From Neobacillus sp. PS3-12 (GTDB taxonomy: Bacteria; Bacillota; Bacilli; Bacillales; Cytobacillaceae): a stretch of 64,000 bases of DNA. Below the pieces are notes generated by a model. It did no database searches. It had not been told where the DNA came from and was given only the letters and a program-made list of their open reading frames with translations. Below are positions 35,798 through 45,051 of this stretch, piece after piece. The stretch spans positions 1,736,001 through 1,800,000 of the forward strand of contig NZ_CP133268.1 in assembly GCF_030915385.1 (NCBI RefSeq), read 5' to 3'. The first letter of the stretch is position 1, and every line of letters starts with the position of its first letter. The position numbers and the translations under genes were made by a program.

Positions 35798-38305
35798 ATG
35801 GGGATTTTAAATAAAGTATTTGATTTAAATAAACGTGAATTAAAACGATTGGATAAGCTCGCTAATCAGATTGAAGCACTTGCGGCTGAAACTGAAAGGT
35901 TAACGGACGACCAGCTCTGCGAAAAAACCGAAGAGTTTAAGGAACGTTATCAAAAAGGTGAATCACTTGATGATTTATTGGTGGAAGCGTTCGCAGTGGT
36001 CCGTGAAGGTGCCCGCCGCGTCTTGGGATTGTATCCTTACCATGTGCAGTTAATGGGTGGTATATCCCTGCATGAAGGTAATATCTCCGAGATGAAAACT
36101 GGTGAAGGTAAAACCTTAACGGCAACAATGCCTGTATATTTAAACGCCCTTTCAGGCAAAGGTGTTCATGTTGTTACCGTCAACGAATATTTGGCCAGCC
36201 GTGATGCAACGGAAATGGGTGAGCTTTACAACTTTTTAGGCTTATCAGTAGGACTGAATTTAAATAGTATGTCTTCTGAAGAAAAACAAGAAGCGTATGC
36301 AGCCGACATCACTTACGGAACGAACAACGAATTTGGCTTTGATTATTTGCGTGACAACATGGTCCTTTATAAGGAACAAAAAGTGCAGCGTCCGCTCTTT
36401 TTTGCGGTCATTGACGAGGTTGACTCCATTCTTATCGACGAAGCCCGTACACCGTTGATTATTTCCGGTGCCGCTGAAAAATCGACTGTTCTTTATATTC
36501 AAGCGAATGCCTTTGTCCGCACGCTTACGAAAGTGGAAGATTACACGTACGATGAAAAAACAAAGAGCGTTATGCTGACAGAACAAGGGATTGCCAAATC
36601 AGAGAAGGCTTTCGGAATTGAAAACCTGTTTGATATTTCCCATGTATCGCTTAACCACCATATCAACCAGGCATTACGGGCCAATGTCAGCATGCATCTG
36701 GATGTTGACTATGTAGTCCAAGAAGGCGAAATTGTCATCGTGGACCAGTTTACCGGCCGCTTAATGAAGGGACGCCGCTATAGTGAGGGTCTTCATCAGG
36801 CGATTGAAGCTAAAGAAGGCGTGGAAATCCAAAACGAAAGTATGACAATGGCAACGATTACGTTCCAAAACTACTTCCGTATGTATGAAAAATTATCTGG
36901 GATGACCGGTACAGCCAAAACCGAAGAAGAAGAATTCCGTAACATTTATAATATGAATGTTATCGTCATTCCAACCAATATGCCGATTGTCCGTGATGAT
37001 CGCGCCGATTTAATTTATGCCTCAATGGAAGGTAAATTCAAGGCTGTAGTCGAGGATATCGCCGAGCGCTATCAAAAAGGACAGCCAGTCTTGGTTGGTA
37101 CAGTAGCGATTGAAACATCTGAATTGATTTCAAAACTGCTGCTCCGCAAAGGTGTCCGCCACAATGTCTTGAATGCGAAAAACCATGTGCGTGAAGCTGA
37201 AATTATCTTAGAAGCTGGCCAACCAGGCTCAGTTACAATCGCAACAAACATGGCCGGCCGTGGTACAGATATCAAGCTTGGTGAAGGTGTTCGTGAATTA
37301 GGCGGTCTTGCCGTTATCGGTACCGAGCGCCATGAAAGCCGACGGATTGATAACCAGCTCCGCGGACGTTCCGGACGTCAAGGAGATCCAGGTATTACCC
37401 AATTCTATCTTTCGATGGAAGATGAATTGATGCGCCGCTTTGGTTCTGACAACATGAAAGCCATGATGGCCAAGCTTGGCATGGATGACACGCAGCCAAT
37501 CCAAAGTAAAATGGTATCCAGAGCAGTGGAATCTGCGCAAAAACGCGTTGAAGGTAATAACTTTGATGCTCGTAAACAGCTGTTGCAATACGACGATGTA
37601 CTTCGCCAGCAACGGGAAATCATTTACAAGCAGCGTGACGAAGTACTTGAATCAGAAAACCTTCGTGAGATTGTTGAAGAAATGATTTTAAGAACGATTC
37701 AACGCAATATTGATGCCCATGCCCCACTTTCTGATGATGAGGAAACATGGAATCTTAAAGGGATTGTCGATTTTGTTCATGCAACCCTTCTTCCTGAAGG
37801 CGACATTACTGTTGAGGACCTACAAGATAAAGAACCTAGTGAAATGGTTGAGGCTATTTTTGCAAAAGTAAAAGTTCGCTATGATGAAAAAGAAGCCATT
37901 TTGGAACCTGAACAAATGCGCGAATTTGAAAAAGTTATCGTCCTTCGTTCGGTTGACTCCAAGTGGATTGACCATATCGATGCGATGGACCAGCTTCGTG
38001 ACGGAATTCATCTTCGTGCCTATGGCCAAATTGATCCCTTGCGCGAATATCAGTCTGAAGGCTTCTTGATGTTTGAAAACATGATTGTTTCGATTGAAGA
38101 AGAAGCAACACTTTACATCATGAAGGCGGAAATCCGCAATAACCTTGAGCGCCAAGAAGTCGCAAAAGGACAGGCTGTGAATCCGAAGGAAGACGAGTCC
38201 GTTAAGAAAAAGCCAGTTGTGAAAGAAAAGCAAATTGGCCGTAATGATCCATGTTTCTGCGGAAGCGGCAAAAAGTACAAAAACTGCCATGGTGCAATGG
38301 CTTAA
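35798..38305 (+). CDS. secA: Preprotein translocase ATPase SecA
   Basis: Motor ATPase of the Sec translocon; it would export the cytochromes and flagellum-independent secreted proteins encoded here. 835 residues, normal length. Visible features: Walker [27 protein letters not shown] (motif II), [27 protein letters not shown] (motif VI), and the C-terminal SEC-C zinc motif [24 protein letters not shown] precedes ATG. It is on the plus strand although flanking hpf and ftsEX, its usual codirectional neighbours, are on the minus strand. Confidence 0.98.
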   Translation: MGILNKVFDLNKRELKRLDKLANQIEALAAETERLTDDQLCEKTEEFKERYQKGESLDDLLVEAFAVVREGARRVLGLYPYHVQLMGGISLHEGNISEMKTGEGKTLTATMPVYLNALSGKGVHVVTVNEYLASRDATEMGELYNFLGLSVGLNLNSMSSEEKQEAYAADITYGTNNEFGFDYLRDNMVLYKEQKVQRPLFFAVIDEVDSILIDEARTPLIISGAAEKSTVLYIQANAFVRTLTKVEDYTYDEKTKSVMLTEQGIAKSEKAFGIENLFDISHVSLNHHINQALRANVSMHLDVDYVVQEGEIVIVDQFTGRLMKGRRYSEGLHQAIEAKEGVEIQNESMTMATITFQNYFRMYEKLSGMTGTAKTEEEEFRNIYNMNVIVIPTNMPIVRDDRADLIYASMEGKFKAVVEDIAERYQKGQPVLVGTVAIETSELISKLLLRKGVRHNVLNAKNHVREAEIILEAGQPGSVTIATNMAGRGTDIKLGEGVRELGGLAVIGTERHESRRIDNQLRGRSGRQGDPGITQFYLSMEDELMRRFGSDNMKAMMAKLGMDDTQPIQSKMVSRAVESAQKRVEGNNFDARKQLLQYDDVLRQQREIIYKQRDEVLESENLREIVEEMILRTIQRNIDAHAPLSDDEETWNLKGIVDFVHATLLPEGDITVEDLQDKEPSEMVEAIFAKVKVRYDEKEAILEPEQMREFEKVIVLRSVDSKWIDHIDAMDQLRDGIHLRAYGQIDPLREYQSEGFLMFENMIVSIEEEATLYIMKAEIRNNLERQEVAKGQAVNPKEDESVKKKPVVKEKQIGRNDPCFCGSGKKYKNCHGAMA

Positions 38306-38315
38306 TCTTCAAAAA

Positions 38316-38350
38316 TGGGGCCGGCTGAGATGCCGGCTCTTCGTTTTTGA
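38316..38350 (+). terminator. Terminator after secA
   Basis: GCCGGC pairs with GCCGGC around TGAGAT, followed by CTCTTCGTTTTT. It separates secA from prfB. Confidence 0.75.
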
Positions 38351-38390
38351 TTATGTTGCAGGTAGCCTGTGTTAGGAAAGAGATAATTAT

Positions 38391-38535
38391 TTCCACTTCT
38401 CTGAAAAAATTGGGCTAGTGTGGAATGATTATGCGCTATTCATTCCACTTCTTCTTGAAAAACTAGCTGAAGTGGAATGTTTAGATGCTTTTCTTTCCAC
38501 TTCTTCTTGAATATCGGGCTGGAGTGGAATGAAAG
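38391..38535. repeat. Three tandem palindromic units of the TTCCACTTC family
   Basis: Units at about 38391-38427, 38441-38479 and 38495-38535. Each pairs ATTCCACTTC or TTCCACTTC with GAAGTGGAATG-like arms around a 15-17 nt centre with the conserved core TTCTTGAA. Another copy is at 5014-5057. The block lies in the secA-prfB gap, where most bacilli have only a short spacer. Confidence 0.7.
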
Positions 38536-38568
38536 CTCTTTTTAATAAATCCTTACCATTAACATTTT

Positions 38569-38598
38569 TTGAATTTTTATTGGTACATTCGTTATAAT
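38569..38598 (+). promoter_or_regulatory. Candidate sigma-A promoter of prfB
   Basis: TTGAAT - 18 nt - TATAAT, about 58 nt before the prfB start codon and after the secA terminator, so prfB is transcribed on its own. Confidence 0.6.
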
Positions 38599-38655
38599 GA
38601 TTAAGTAAATTATATTAACAGCGAGATTTTTTTAATTTTTATAGAGGTGAAGAAA

Positions 38656-39757
38656 ATGGAATTAGCGGATATTCGCAATGAGTTAGAAAAAATGGCTAAG
38701 CAATTAGCAGGCTTTAGGGGGTCTCTTTGACCTCGAAAATAAGGAAGCTCGGATCGCTGAGCTTGACGACCAAATGCTACACCCGAACTTTTGGGACGAT
38801 CAACAGGCCGCACAGGTTGTGATCAACGAATCCAATGCGTTAAAGGATCAGGTTCACACCTTTTACGAAATGAATGAAAGCTTTGAAAACCTCGAAGTAT
38901 CCTATGAGCTTGTTAAAGAAGAAAACGACGCTGAGCTGCAGGCAGATTTAGAAGAAGAGCTTACGCAATTAATCAAGCGTATGGAAGACTTTGAACTCGA
39001 GCAGCTGTTAAGCGAAGAATACGATAAAAAGAATGCCATTCTTGAGCTGCATCCTGGTGCAGGCGGTACCGAGTCACAAGACTGGTGCTCCATGCTCTTG
39101 CGGATGTACACACGCTGGGCAGAAAAGCACGGTTTCAAGGTGGAGACACTCGATTACCTGGCAGGCGATGAAGCAGGGGTGAAAAGTGTTACGTTGTTAA
39201 TCAAAGGCCACAATGCCTATGGATATTTAAAAGCGGAGAAAGGTGTTCACCGTCTCGTAAGGATTTCTCCGTTTGACGCATCTGGCCGCCGTCATACTTC
39301 ATTCGTATCTTGCGAAGTCATGCCGGAGTTTAACGATGAAATCGAAATTGAAATTCGTCCTGAGGATCTTCGGGTTGATACGTATCGTGCCAGTGGTGCG
39401 GGCGGTCAGCATATTAACAAAACCGAGTCTGCTATACGGATTACGCATATTCCTACTGGGCTCGTTGCTTCATGCCAAACGGAGCGTTCACAAATTCAAA
39501 ACCGCGAGCATGCGATGAATATGCTGCGTTCTAAGCTCTATCAGCGTGAAGTTGAAGAAAAAGAGAAGCAGTTGCTTGAAATCCGCGGTGAACAAAAAGA
39601 AATCGGCTGGGGCAGCCAAATTCGCTCCTACGTTTTTCATCCTTACTCCATGGTGAAGGACCACCGGACGAGTGTAGAGTCAGGGAATGTTCAAGCTGTG
39701 ATGGACGGGGATTTAGACCCGTTTATTGATGCTTATTTGAGATCGAGGATACAATAA
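38656..39757 (+). CDS. prfB: Peptide chain release factor 2 with programmed +1 frameshift
   Basis: RF2 ends translation at UGA and UAA. The start is ATG 38656 with GAGGTGA upstream. Codons 1-24 end at CTT followed by in-frame TGA at 38728-38730. The classic autoregulatory site is present: the Shine-Dalgarno-like AGGGGG, then TCT CTT TGA C, so ribosomes shift +1 from CTT and continue in the frame of [13 protein letters not shown]. Total 366 residues. The stop-codon recognition motif SPF (RISPFDASG) and the catalytic GGQ ([10 protein letters not shown]) are intact. This shift is natural and differs from the indels in uvrA, hprK and fliW. Confidence 0.97.
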
Positions 39758-39784
39758 TATGTGGGAAGCCTTCGCTTTGGATAA

Positions 39785-39915
39785 TTTCGGCGAAGGCTTT
39801 TTTGTTCGTGAATTGGCTTTTGGCGAAATTATGGGCGGTTTTGGCGAAATAAAATTTTTTTCGGCGAAATAAATTCCATTTTCGGCGAAATAACGGATGA
39901 TTTCGGCGAAATAAT
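39785..39915. repeat. Phased palindrome array 3 (TTTCG-S-CGAAA family)
   Basis: CGAAA cores at 39824, 39845, 39865, 39886 and 39907 (steps 21, 20, 21, 21), preceded by weaker copies near 39791 and 39807. The best units read TTTCGGCGAAATAA. Orientation is GGCGAAATAA on the plus strand, the sense strand of prfB just upstream. The array lies at the right edge of the inverted secA-prfB segment. Confidence 0.87.
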
Positions 39916-39979
39916 CTTTAGGTCTTAAAATCAGCACGTAGAAAAAGTGTAGTTTTAGCGAATCAGTTTAAATGAAATG

Positions 39980-40013
39980 TAAAAAGCCTTGTCCGATTCA
40001 TTCGGCAAGGGCT
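39980..40013 (-). terminator. Terminator after the coiled-coil gene
   Basis: Minus strand AGCCCTTGCCGA pairs with TCGGACAAGGCT (two G-U or mismatched positions), then five T. Confidence 0.7.
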
Positions 40014-40075
40014 CTTGTTTGGGATTTTTATATTGCCGAATGGCAGATGATACTTCTTGAGGTTATTTTGCGGCT

Positions 40076-40501
40076 TTATACTTGCATACGCATTTTAATT
40101 TGGTTGATTTCTTTATCGTGGAGACCATCTTTCTTACTTAGGTATTCGATATCAAACTTTACCCCTTTGATTTCATCTGCAACTGTTTTAAAAATGGCTT
40201 CATGTTCATCCAACTTTTTTTCAATTTGCCTAAAATGACTGCGAAACTCAGTTGCATTATTTTCAACAGTTTCCTTAAGGGATTCCACGGTTATTTCTAA
40301 CTTATCAAGACGTTGCTCTACTTGGTCAAGATGTTGCTCTACTCCGTCAAGGCGTTGCTCTACTCGGTCAAGACGCTTGTCCATTTGGTCAAACCTCTTG
40401 TCCATTTGATCAAAGCGCTTGTCCATCGCTTCAAAACGCTTGTCTATTTTTTCAAACTGCTGATTCATTTGCTCCATCATTTTCTTAAGCAATTCTTCCA
40501 T
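40076..40501 (-). CDS. Heptad-repeat coiled-coil protein, unknown function
   Basis: A 141-residue cytoplasmic protein. Residues 15-75 are near-perfect heptads (DKRFDQM, DKRLDRV, EQRLDGV and variants), encoded by 21-bp direct repeats. The rest is also helical, with a more conserved C-terminus (FDIEYLSKKDGLHDKEINQI). Proteins of this kind are common in Bacillus, but I know of no assigned role. AAGGAGG precedes the start. It is convergent with prfB and lies downstream of hpf behind a terminator. Confidence 0.75.
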   Translation of the reverse strand: MEELLKKMMEQMNQQFEKIDKRFEAMDKRFDQMDKRFDQMDKRLDRVEQRLDGVEQHLDQVEQRLDKLEITVESLKETVENNATEFRSHFRQIEKKLDEHEAIFKTVADEIKGVKFDIEYLSKKDGLHDKEINQIKMRMQV

Positions 40502-40547
40502 CCTGCTTCACCTCCTTATTCGACAATTATACCATAAAAAGAGCAAT

Positions 40548-40583
40548 TTAAAACGCAGCCCCTAAATTTGGGAGCTGCGTTTG
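40548..40583 (-). terminator. Terminator after hpf
   Basis: Minus strand AAACGCAGCTCCC pairs with GGGGCTGCGTTT (one bulge) and is followed by a weak T-run. Confidence 0.75.
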
Positions 40584-40592
40584 ATTTCATTA

Positions 40593-41138
40593 TTAATGTG
40601 CTTCAATTAAGCCATAGCGGCCATCTCTACGCTTGTAAACCACGTTGGTGCGGTTAGTGTCAGCGTTTGTGAAAACATAGAAGCTGTGGCCGAGCAAATT
40701 CATTTGCAGGATGGCCTCTTCGCTGTCCATTGGTTTCAAGTCGAAACGTTTGGTACGGACAACCTCTAGCTCGTCTTCATCATAGTCAACATTTTCAGGC
40801 ACTGGGTTGGTAAATGTTAAACCAACATCGCCTTTTTCACGGAATTTGCGGTTCACTTTTGTTTTATGCTTGCGGATTTGACGCTCCAGTTTGTCGACGA
40901 TCAAATCAATTGCTGCATACATATCATCGTTTGTTTCCTCTGCACGGAGGACAAGATTCGGCATTGGAATGGTTACTTCTACTTTAGATGTTTTATCTTG
41001 ATTAAATCGAAGATTTACGTTTACGTTCGCCTCAGGTGTTTCAGAAAAATAGCGCTCCAACTTTGCCACTTTCTTCTCTACATATTCTCGAATTGCTGGA
41101 GTTACCTCAATGTTTTCACCACGAATGTTATAATTCAT
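40593..41138 (-). CDS. hpf: Long-form ribosome hibernation promoting factor
   Basis: Binds the 30S decoding region and dimerises 70S ribosomes into inactive 100S particles in stationary phase. 181 residues: the N-terminal S30AE/HPF domain (MNYNIRGENIEVTPAIREYV) and the C-terminal dimerisation domain (about residues 125-181, KPMDSEEAILQMNLLGHSF). The length makes it the long form typical of Firmicutes. It lies where yvyD/hpf sits in B. subtilis next to secA, but secA here faces the other way. A combined sigma-B and sigma-H type promoter is visible upstream. Confidence 0.96.
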   Translation of the reverse strand: MNYNIRGENIEVTPAIREYVEKKVAKLERYFSETPEANVNVNLRFNQDKTSKVEVTIPMPNLVLRAEETNDDMYAAIDLIVDKLERQIRKHKTKVNRKFREKGDVGLTFTNPVPENVDYDEDELEVVRTKRFDLKPMDSEEAILQMNLLGHSFYVFTNADTNRTNVVYKRRDGRYGLIEAH

Positions 41139-41185
41139 ATAGTGAACTCCTCCTTTTGTTAAGACTATGTAAATACATTTCTATT

Positions 41186-41211
41186 TTACCCTTTCATTAT
41201 CCTGCTTAATC
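41186..41211 (-). promoter_or_regulatory. Candidate stress promoter of hpf (sigma-B, overlapping sigma-H)
   Basis: Minus strand GATTAA - 14 nt - GGGTAA resembles sigma-B GTTTAA/GGGTAT. Overlapping it, GCAGGATAA followed 12 nt later by ATAGAAAT resembles a sigma-H promoter. B. subtilis yvyD is known to use both sigma factors. Confidence 0.5.
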
Positions 41212-41375
41212 AGCAAGAAAATTTTGTCGGATTAGTGACAAAAGCAACGGTAAAATAGTGAGAAACTTATAATCAAAAGGATTATTTATCCTTTGATTAT
41301 GCTTTAATTTTACAAAAAATTTCAAAAAGTTTCAAGTTTTGAGCATTACGGCTCCATTGGTCGAATTGTGGATTT

Positions 41376-43412
41376 TTATACTTTAAATTTTTTAATCGTA
41401 TCATGAAGTTCTTCCGCCATTTCAGCCAGTGATGCAGCGGATGCTGCAATCTCTTGCATGGAAGCCAATTGTTCTTCTGTTGTAGAAGATACATCTTGTG
41501 TCTCTCCGGTGACTCTTACCGTAATTTCTTTAATTTCATCTACACTTTCAACAACATGCTCAGCCCCAGATGTTGCCTCTTCAATAGATGCTGAAACCTC
41601 CTGAAATTGCCTATTTGTTTGACTGACAAACAGCTCAATTTGATAAAATGCCTCGCCGGCACTTTTTATAAGATCCATACCCTTCGTAAATTCCGTCTTT
41701 CCTTTATCCATCGAGGATACAGCCTGATTCGTATCACTTTGGATTGATGAAATTAAATGTCTAATATTCTCTGTTGATTTGGACGATTGTTCAGCTAACT
41801 TCCTAACCTCATCTGCAACAACAGCAAATCCTTTTCCATGTTCTCCGGCTCTAGCCGCTTCTATAGCCGCATTTAAAGCCAGCAGATTGGTTTGGGCTGC
41901 GATACTTGAAATAACATCAATAATTTGATTAATTTCTTTAGAACGTTCACCAAGAGTATGAATGACAGTACCCAAATTGTTTACCGTATCCTGAATAATT
42001 TCCATTTGATTTTTTGATAATTGGATCGTTTCATTTCCATGACTTACGACTTTAGCTGCTGCAATTGATTCATTGGCAACTGTTGTGGAACGATTCATTA
42101 TTTGTTCCATTTGAGTAGACATTCCTTTAATAATCCCAGTACTCTCCTCGATCAACACATTCTGTCTTTCAGTACTTGAAGCTACCTCTTGAATGGAGTT
42201 CGTAATTTGCTCAGTCGCCAAGCTGTTTTGCTCGGAGCTGGCCATAAGCTGTTCAGAGGATGCAGCTAGGAGTTCAGCCTTTTCGTCAACCTGTTTAATG
42301 ACTTCCCGAAGTGAGGTAACCATTTTATTAAAACTTACCCCGAGGATGTTTATTTCATCCTTGCTTTTTACATCAAATATCTGGGTTAGGTCTCCCTCAC
42401 TAACCTTATCCGTTGCTGATATTAATTTTCTTAGCGGAACAGTTATTGAATGAATAATAAGGTAGGAAATGGCGATTCCTAAAAGTATAAAGATACCGAT
42501 ACAGATAAATGTGGTTTTTAAGATTGGATTGGAGTCCTGATTTACTTCATTTAAGTTCATGGTCCCTGCAATCTTAAATCCAGTTAGCTTATTGGTTTCA
42601 AATTCCATTACCTTATCTGTACCATTTTGGTTATAGGAAATATTGCCGCTATCCTTGTATAAAAGCGTCTGAACCCAACTGCCTTGTGCCATCGTACCAG
42701 GTTTTTGAGATGGATGCACAAGATAGGTACCTTTTGCACTAACAATTAAAGGGTAGCCTTCCCTGCCAATTTTCGCACCGCTAGTGACTGCTTTTAAGGA
42801 AGCCAAGCTTAAATCAAAACCAATTACACCGGAGCCATCATTTAACTGCTTTGCGACCGTTACGAGAATGTTGCCTGAAATTTGATCAACGTAAGGTTCG
42901 GTAATGATCGTTTCTCCATTCGCTGCTTTCGCCTGGGTATACCAAGGGCGCGTGCGGGCATCAAATCCGGGAGGTAAATCTGCATGAGGATAGATCATAA
43001 GTTTTCCCTGTTCTGATGCCGCATAAGTTGCAGAAATCTCCGGATGAAAATCCGTGTATTGTTGGAGTACGGACAACGAATTGTTCATATTGTCGGGATC
43101 AAAGGAACCCTTATTGAACTGTTTAGCAAATTCAGCTGAATCATCAATTTTTGGCTTAATGTAATTAGTTAAATATCGATCGATCATGCCCACATTCTCT
43201 TTGGCGTTCAACAGGATTTTTTCCTGCAGTTTCTGTTGAGCAGTATGATAGGAAAAGAAACCGATGGTAATAGAAGGAATTAACAAAATGAATAAAAAGG
43301 AGAATATCAGTTTTTTTCTAATCGTAAATCCTGAGTGTTTCTTTTTTCTGTGTTCTGGGTGTCTCTCCATAAAAGTTTGCAAACCTGCTTTCTGATAAGA
43401 TTGTTCTAACAT
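41376..43412 (-). CDS. Methyl-accepting chemotaxis protein with dCache-type sensor
   Basis: Chemoreceptor of 678 residues. Transmembrane helix 1 at about 34-54, then an extracellular double-Cache-like domain (about 55-300; motifs [13 protein letters not shown] and [13 protein letters not shown] typical of Cache), transmembrane helix 2 at about 305-328, HAMP ([21 protein letters not shown]), and an MCP domain with the tip [15 protein letters not shown]. The Cache motif RPWY suggests amino-acid or small organic ligands, as in McpB/TlpA-type receptors. A good sigma-D promoter lies 48 nt upstream. Confidence 0.93.
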   Translation of the reverse strand: MLEQSYQKAGLQTFMERHPEHRKKKHSGFTIRKKLIFSFLFILLIPSITIGFFSYHTAQQKLQEKILLNAKENVGMIDRYLTNYIKPKIDDSAEFAKQFNKGSFDPDNMNNSLSVLQQYTDFHPEISATYAASEQGKLMIYPHADLPPGFDARTRPWYTQAKAANGETIITEPYVDQISGNILVTVAKQLNDGSGVIGFDLSLASLKAVTSGAKIGREGYPLIVSAKGTYLVHPSQKPGTMAQGSWVQTLLYKDSGNISYNQNGTDKVMEFETNKLTGFKIAGTMNLNEVNQDSNPILKTTFICIGIFILLGIAISYLIIHSITVPLRKLISATDKVSEGDLTQIFDVKSKDEINILGVSFNKMVTSLREVIKQVDEKAELLAASSEQLMASSEQNSLATEQITNSIQEVASSTERQNVLIEESTGIIKGMSTQMEQIMNRSTTVANESIAAAKVVSHGNETIQLSKNQMEIIQDTVNNLGTVIHTLGERSKEINQIIDVISSIAAQTNLLALNAAIEAARAGEHGKGFAVVADEVRKLAEQSSKSTENIRHLISSIQSDTNQAVSSMDKGKTEFTKGMDLIKSAGEAFYQIELFVSQTNRQFQEVSASIEEATSGAEHVVESVDEIKEITVRVTGETQDVSSTTEEQLASMQEIAASAASLAEMAEELHDTIKKFKV

Positions 43413-43459
43413 TGAAATTTACCTGCTATTTATAACTTTTTTACAGTTATTACACTAAT

Positions 43460-43485
43460 TTATCGGATGAATATGAAAATTTTTA
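43460..43485 (-). promoter_or_regulatory. Sigma-D promoter of the dCache chemoreceptor
   Basis: Minus strand TAAA - 14 nt - TCCGATAA, close to the consensus TAAA-N15-GCCGATAT. Confidence 0.6.
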
Positions 43486-43518
43486 ACACTTCCGATGATT
43501 AAAGAGACATTCAAATAT

Positions 43519-43554
43519 AAAAAGGAACTGATCCCATAAGGTTCTAGTTCCTTT
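43519..43554 (-). terminator. Terminator after fliS
   Basis: Minus strand AAAGGAACTAGAACC pairs imperfectly with GGGATCAGTTCCTTT, followed by a T-run. Confidence 0.75.
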
Positions 43555-43679
43555 GAAATGGTTACTGATTAAACTTTTTATCAATATGGGGGTGATCGAT
43601 TTTCTTAAATATAAAAATTAATCAGCATCCCCGTTACTGGTTCTGCCAGCTTGCAAATGATTGATAATCCCCATTGCTT

Positions 43680-44081
43680 TTATACCTGTCCACCTTCAGC
43701 ATATTGCTTCTGTCGATTAATTTGGATGACCTGCTTCCAGGTATCGCGGAAATCAGTGACAAACTCTTCAACCTCTTCTAAAATGGCTACATCACTTTTT
43801 ATATTGGCTTCAACTAGCCTGCGGTAAACATAATCATAAAGGGGCATCATACTTTTTGAAACCTCTAACTCAGGGTTTAGTGTGACCATCAGTTCCTGAA
43901 TGATTTTTTGGGCCTTTTGGATGTTGGTGTTTTTCATCTCAATGTTTTTTTCTGCAATGGCCGTTTTAGCAACATGAATAAACTTTAGGCATCCATTATA
44001 TAACATTAAGGTCAACTCACCTGGTGAGGCGGTGTTAATGGCATTTTGCTGATAGGACTGATATGGATTTCGTACTGACAT
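43680..44081 (-). CDS. fliS: Flagellin export chaperone FliS (copy 1)
   Basis: Cytoplasmic chaperone that binds the flagellin C-terminus and prevents early polymerisation. 133 residues with the family start NPYQSYQQNAINTASPGELTLMLYNGCLKF and four helices. It follows flaG by 59 nt. A second FliS-like gene at 48637 sits next to a flagellin gene, so the two may serve different flagellins. Confidence 0.95.
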   Translation of the reverse strand: MSVRNPYQSYQQNAINTASPGELTLMLYNGCLKFIHVAKTAIAEKNIEMKNTNIQKAQKIIQELMVTLNPELEVSKSMMPLYDYVYRRLVEANIKSDVAILEEVEEFVTDFRDTWKQVIQINRQKQYAEGGQV

Positions 44082-44140
44082 TTACTAAAACACTCCTTTT
44101 ATTTGTTGCAAAAAATCAAGGTAGTTATACTTACTAAAAG

Positions 44141-44518
44141 TTATATTTTTCGATCGACAAGCAGACCGAGGCGCTCCGCCATTGCTGCATAGGTATCCAA
44201 CAATTTCTTGGCTGGAATTTCTTTTACAACTTCGTCTGTATTGTCATTCACAATAACAACATAATATTCATTTAGCTTTTCATGCAGCTTAAAGCGGACA
44301 GATGTATGTGCTGGCTCCAGAAAGTGATTTAAGCCATCTACTACTGCTTCTAGCTTATCTTTCTTTTTTCCATCAGGGTATTCTGCTTTTTTTTGCTCAT
44401 AATAGTTCGTTGCTGCAGGCTTTTCTTCTACTTTAATCGGGTTTACCTTAACCCCTTCTTGGATTGCAGGTCGTTGTTGGATGGGGGTGTCTGTACCGCT
44501 TAGACGATCGATCATCAT
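44141..44518 (-). CDS. flaG: FlaG family protein
   Basis: A 125-residue protein of the FlaG/YvyC family. A variable N-terminal half is followed by the conserved domain VRFKLHEKLNEYYVVIVNDNTDEVVKEIPAKK (residues about 75-106; shown here only for its key pattern of a basic strand-turn-strand). FlaG affects filament length in other bacteria. A sigma-D promoter lies 36 nt upstream. AAGGGGAG precedes two adjacent ATG codons, either of which could start. Confidence 0.92.
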   Translation of the reverse strand: MMIDRLSGTDTPIQQRPAIQEGVKVNPIKVEEKPAATNYYEQKKAEYPDGKKKDKLEAVVDGLNHFLEPAHTSVRFKLHEKLNEYYVVIVNDNTDEVVKEIPAKKLLDTYAAMAERLGLLVDRKI

Positions 44519-44553
44519 AATCTCCCCTTAAAAAACAATCCATTCTATTTTTA

Positions 44554-44580
44554 ATATCGGATACATATTGAAAACCTTTA
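44554..44580 (-). promoter_or_regulatory. Sigma-D promoter of flaG-fliS
   Basis: Minus strand TAAA - 15 nt - TCCGATAT: exact -35 box and spacing, and seven of eight positions in the -10 box. It is the best motility promoter in the window. Confidence 0.7.
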
Positions 44581-44617
44581 GATAAAAAAACTTGCGAAAT
44601 ATACCATATCAGTATTC

Positions 44618-44646
44618 AAAAAAACAAGCCAGGATTTCTCCTGGCC
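44618..44646 (-). terminator. Terminator after the small barrel-like gene
   Basis: Minus strand GCCAGGA pairs with TCCTGGC around GAAA, then GTTTTTTT. Confidence 0.85.
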
Positions 44647-44653
44647 ATCAGTA

Positions 44654-44866
44654 CTAAAAAACTCCTCTTACTAACCTGAATAGAGCGACGATCAGTGCCA
44701 AACGAATAATCATTCGTACTACTCGGCCCCTAATTCGAGTTTCTAAAACAAGAGAATCACTACCTACTGACACAAGGGTACCAGTATAAGTGCCTTCGGT
44801 TGTAACAATTTCTACATCTTGTCCTACTAGACGATACGCTTGTTGGATAAAATTCTTTCTAGTCAA
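44654..44866 (-). CDS. Small protein with Sm-like barrel and membrane tail, unknown
   Basis: Start TTG 44866 with AAAGGTGG upstream; 70 residues. Residues 8-48 form a short beta pattern (GQDVEIVTTEGTYTGTLVSV) reminiscent of Sm-like or DUF2642-type barrels. Residues 50-70 are hydrophobic and basic (VRMIIRLALIVALFRLV) and could bind the membrane. I do not recognise the family. It lies inside the flagellar cluster, between fliT and flaG, with its own terminator. Confidence 0.5.
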   Translation of the reverse strand: MTRKNFIQQAYRLVGQDVEIVTTEGTYTGTLVSVGSDSLVLETRIRGRVVRMIIRLALIVALFRLVRGVF

Positions 44867-44960
44867 TCTTTTCCACCACCTTTCTTGTAATTAGTAGATG
44901 CGGTAGTAGAAGAAAGGATTGGACTTTTACTAGAGAAAGTAGATTTTTTTTATTCTTGTA

Positions 44961-44998
44961 AAAAAAATCCTCTCAAGATGTACTTGAAAGGATTTTTA
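44961..44998 (-). terminator. Terminator after fliT
   Basis: Minus strand AAATCCTTTCAAG pairs with CTTGAGAGGATTT, followed by eight T. Confidence 0.85.
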
Positions 44999-45051
44999 AA
45001 TAGAATAAGTTGTATATGGCTTTAAAAAGTTGCTAAGATTTTGAACCCCTA

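Noticed and set aside
38725-38731. In-frame TGA in prfB looks like a frame break
   Set aside because: It is the conserved programmed +1 frameshift (AGGGGG upstream, CTT TGA C) that autoregulates release factor 2.
39785-39915. Phased arrays as CRISPR
   Set aside because: Repeat units are only about 11-14 bp with 6-9 bp of variable sequence between them and no cas genes nearby; too short for any CRISPR type.
44654-44866. Naming the 70-residue gene as a known Hfq/Sm protein
   Set aside because: Length and the membrane-like tail do not fit Hfq, and the Sm1/Sm2 motifs are not clear.
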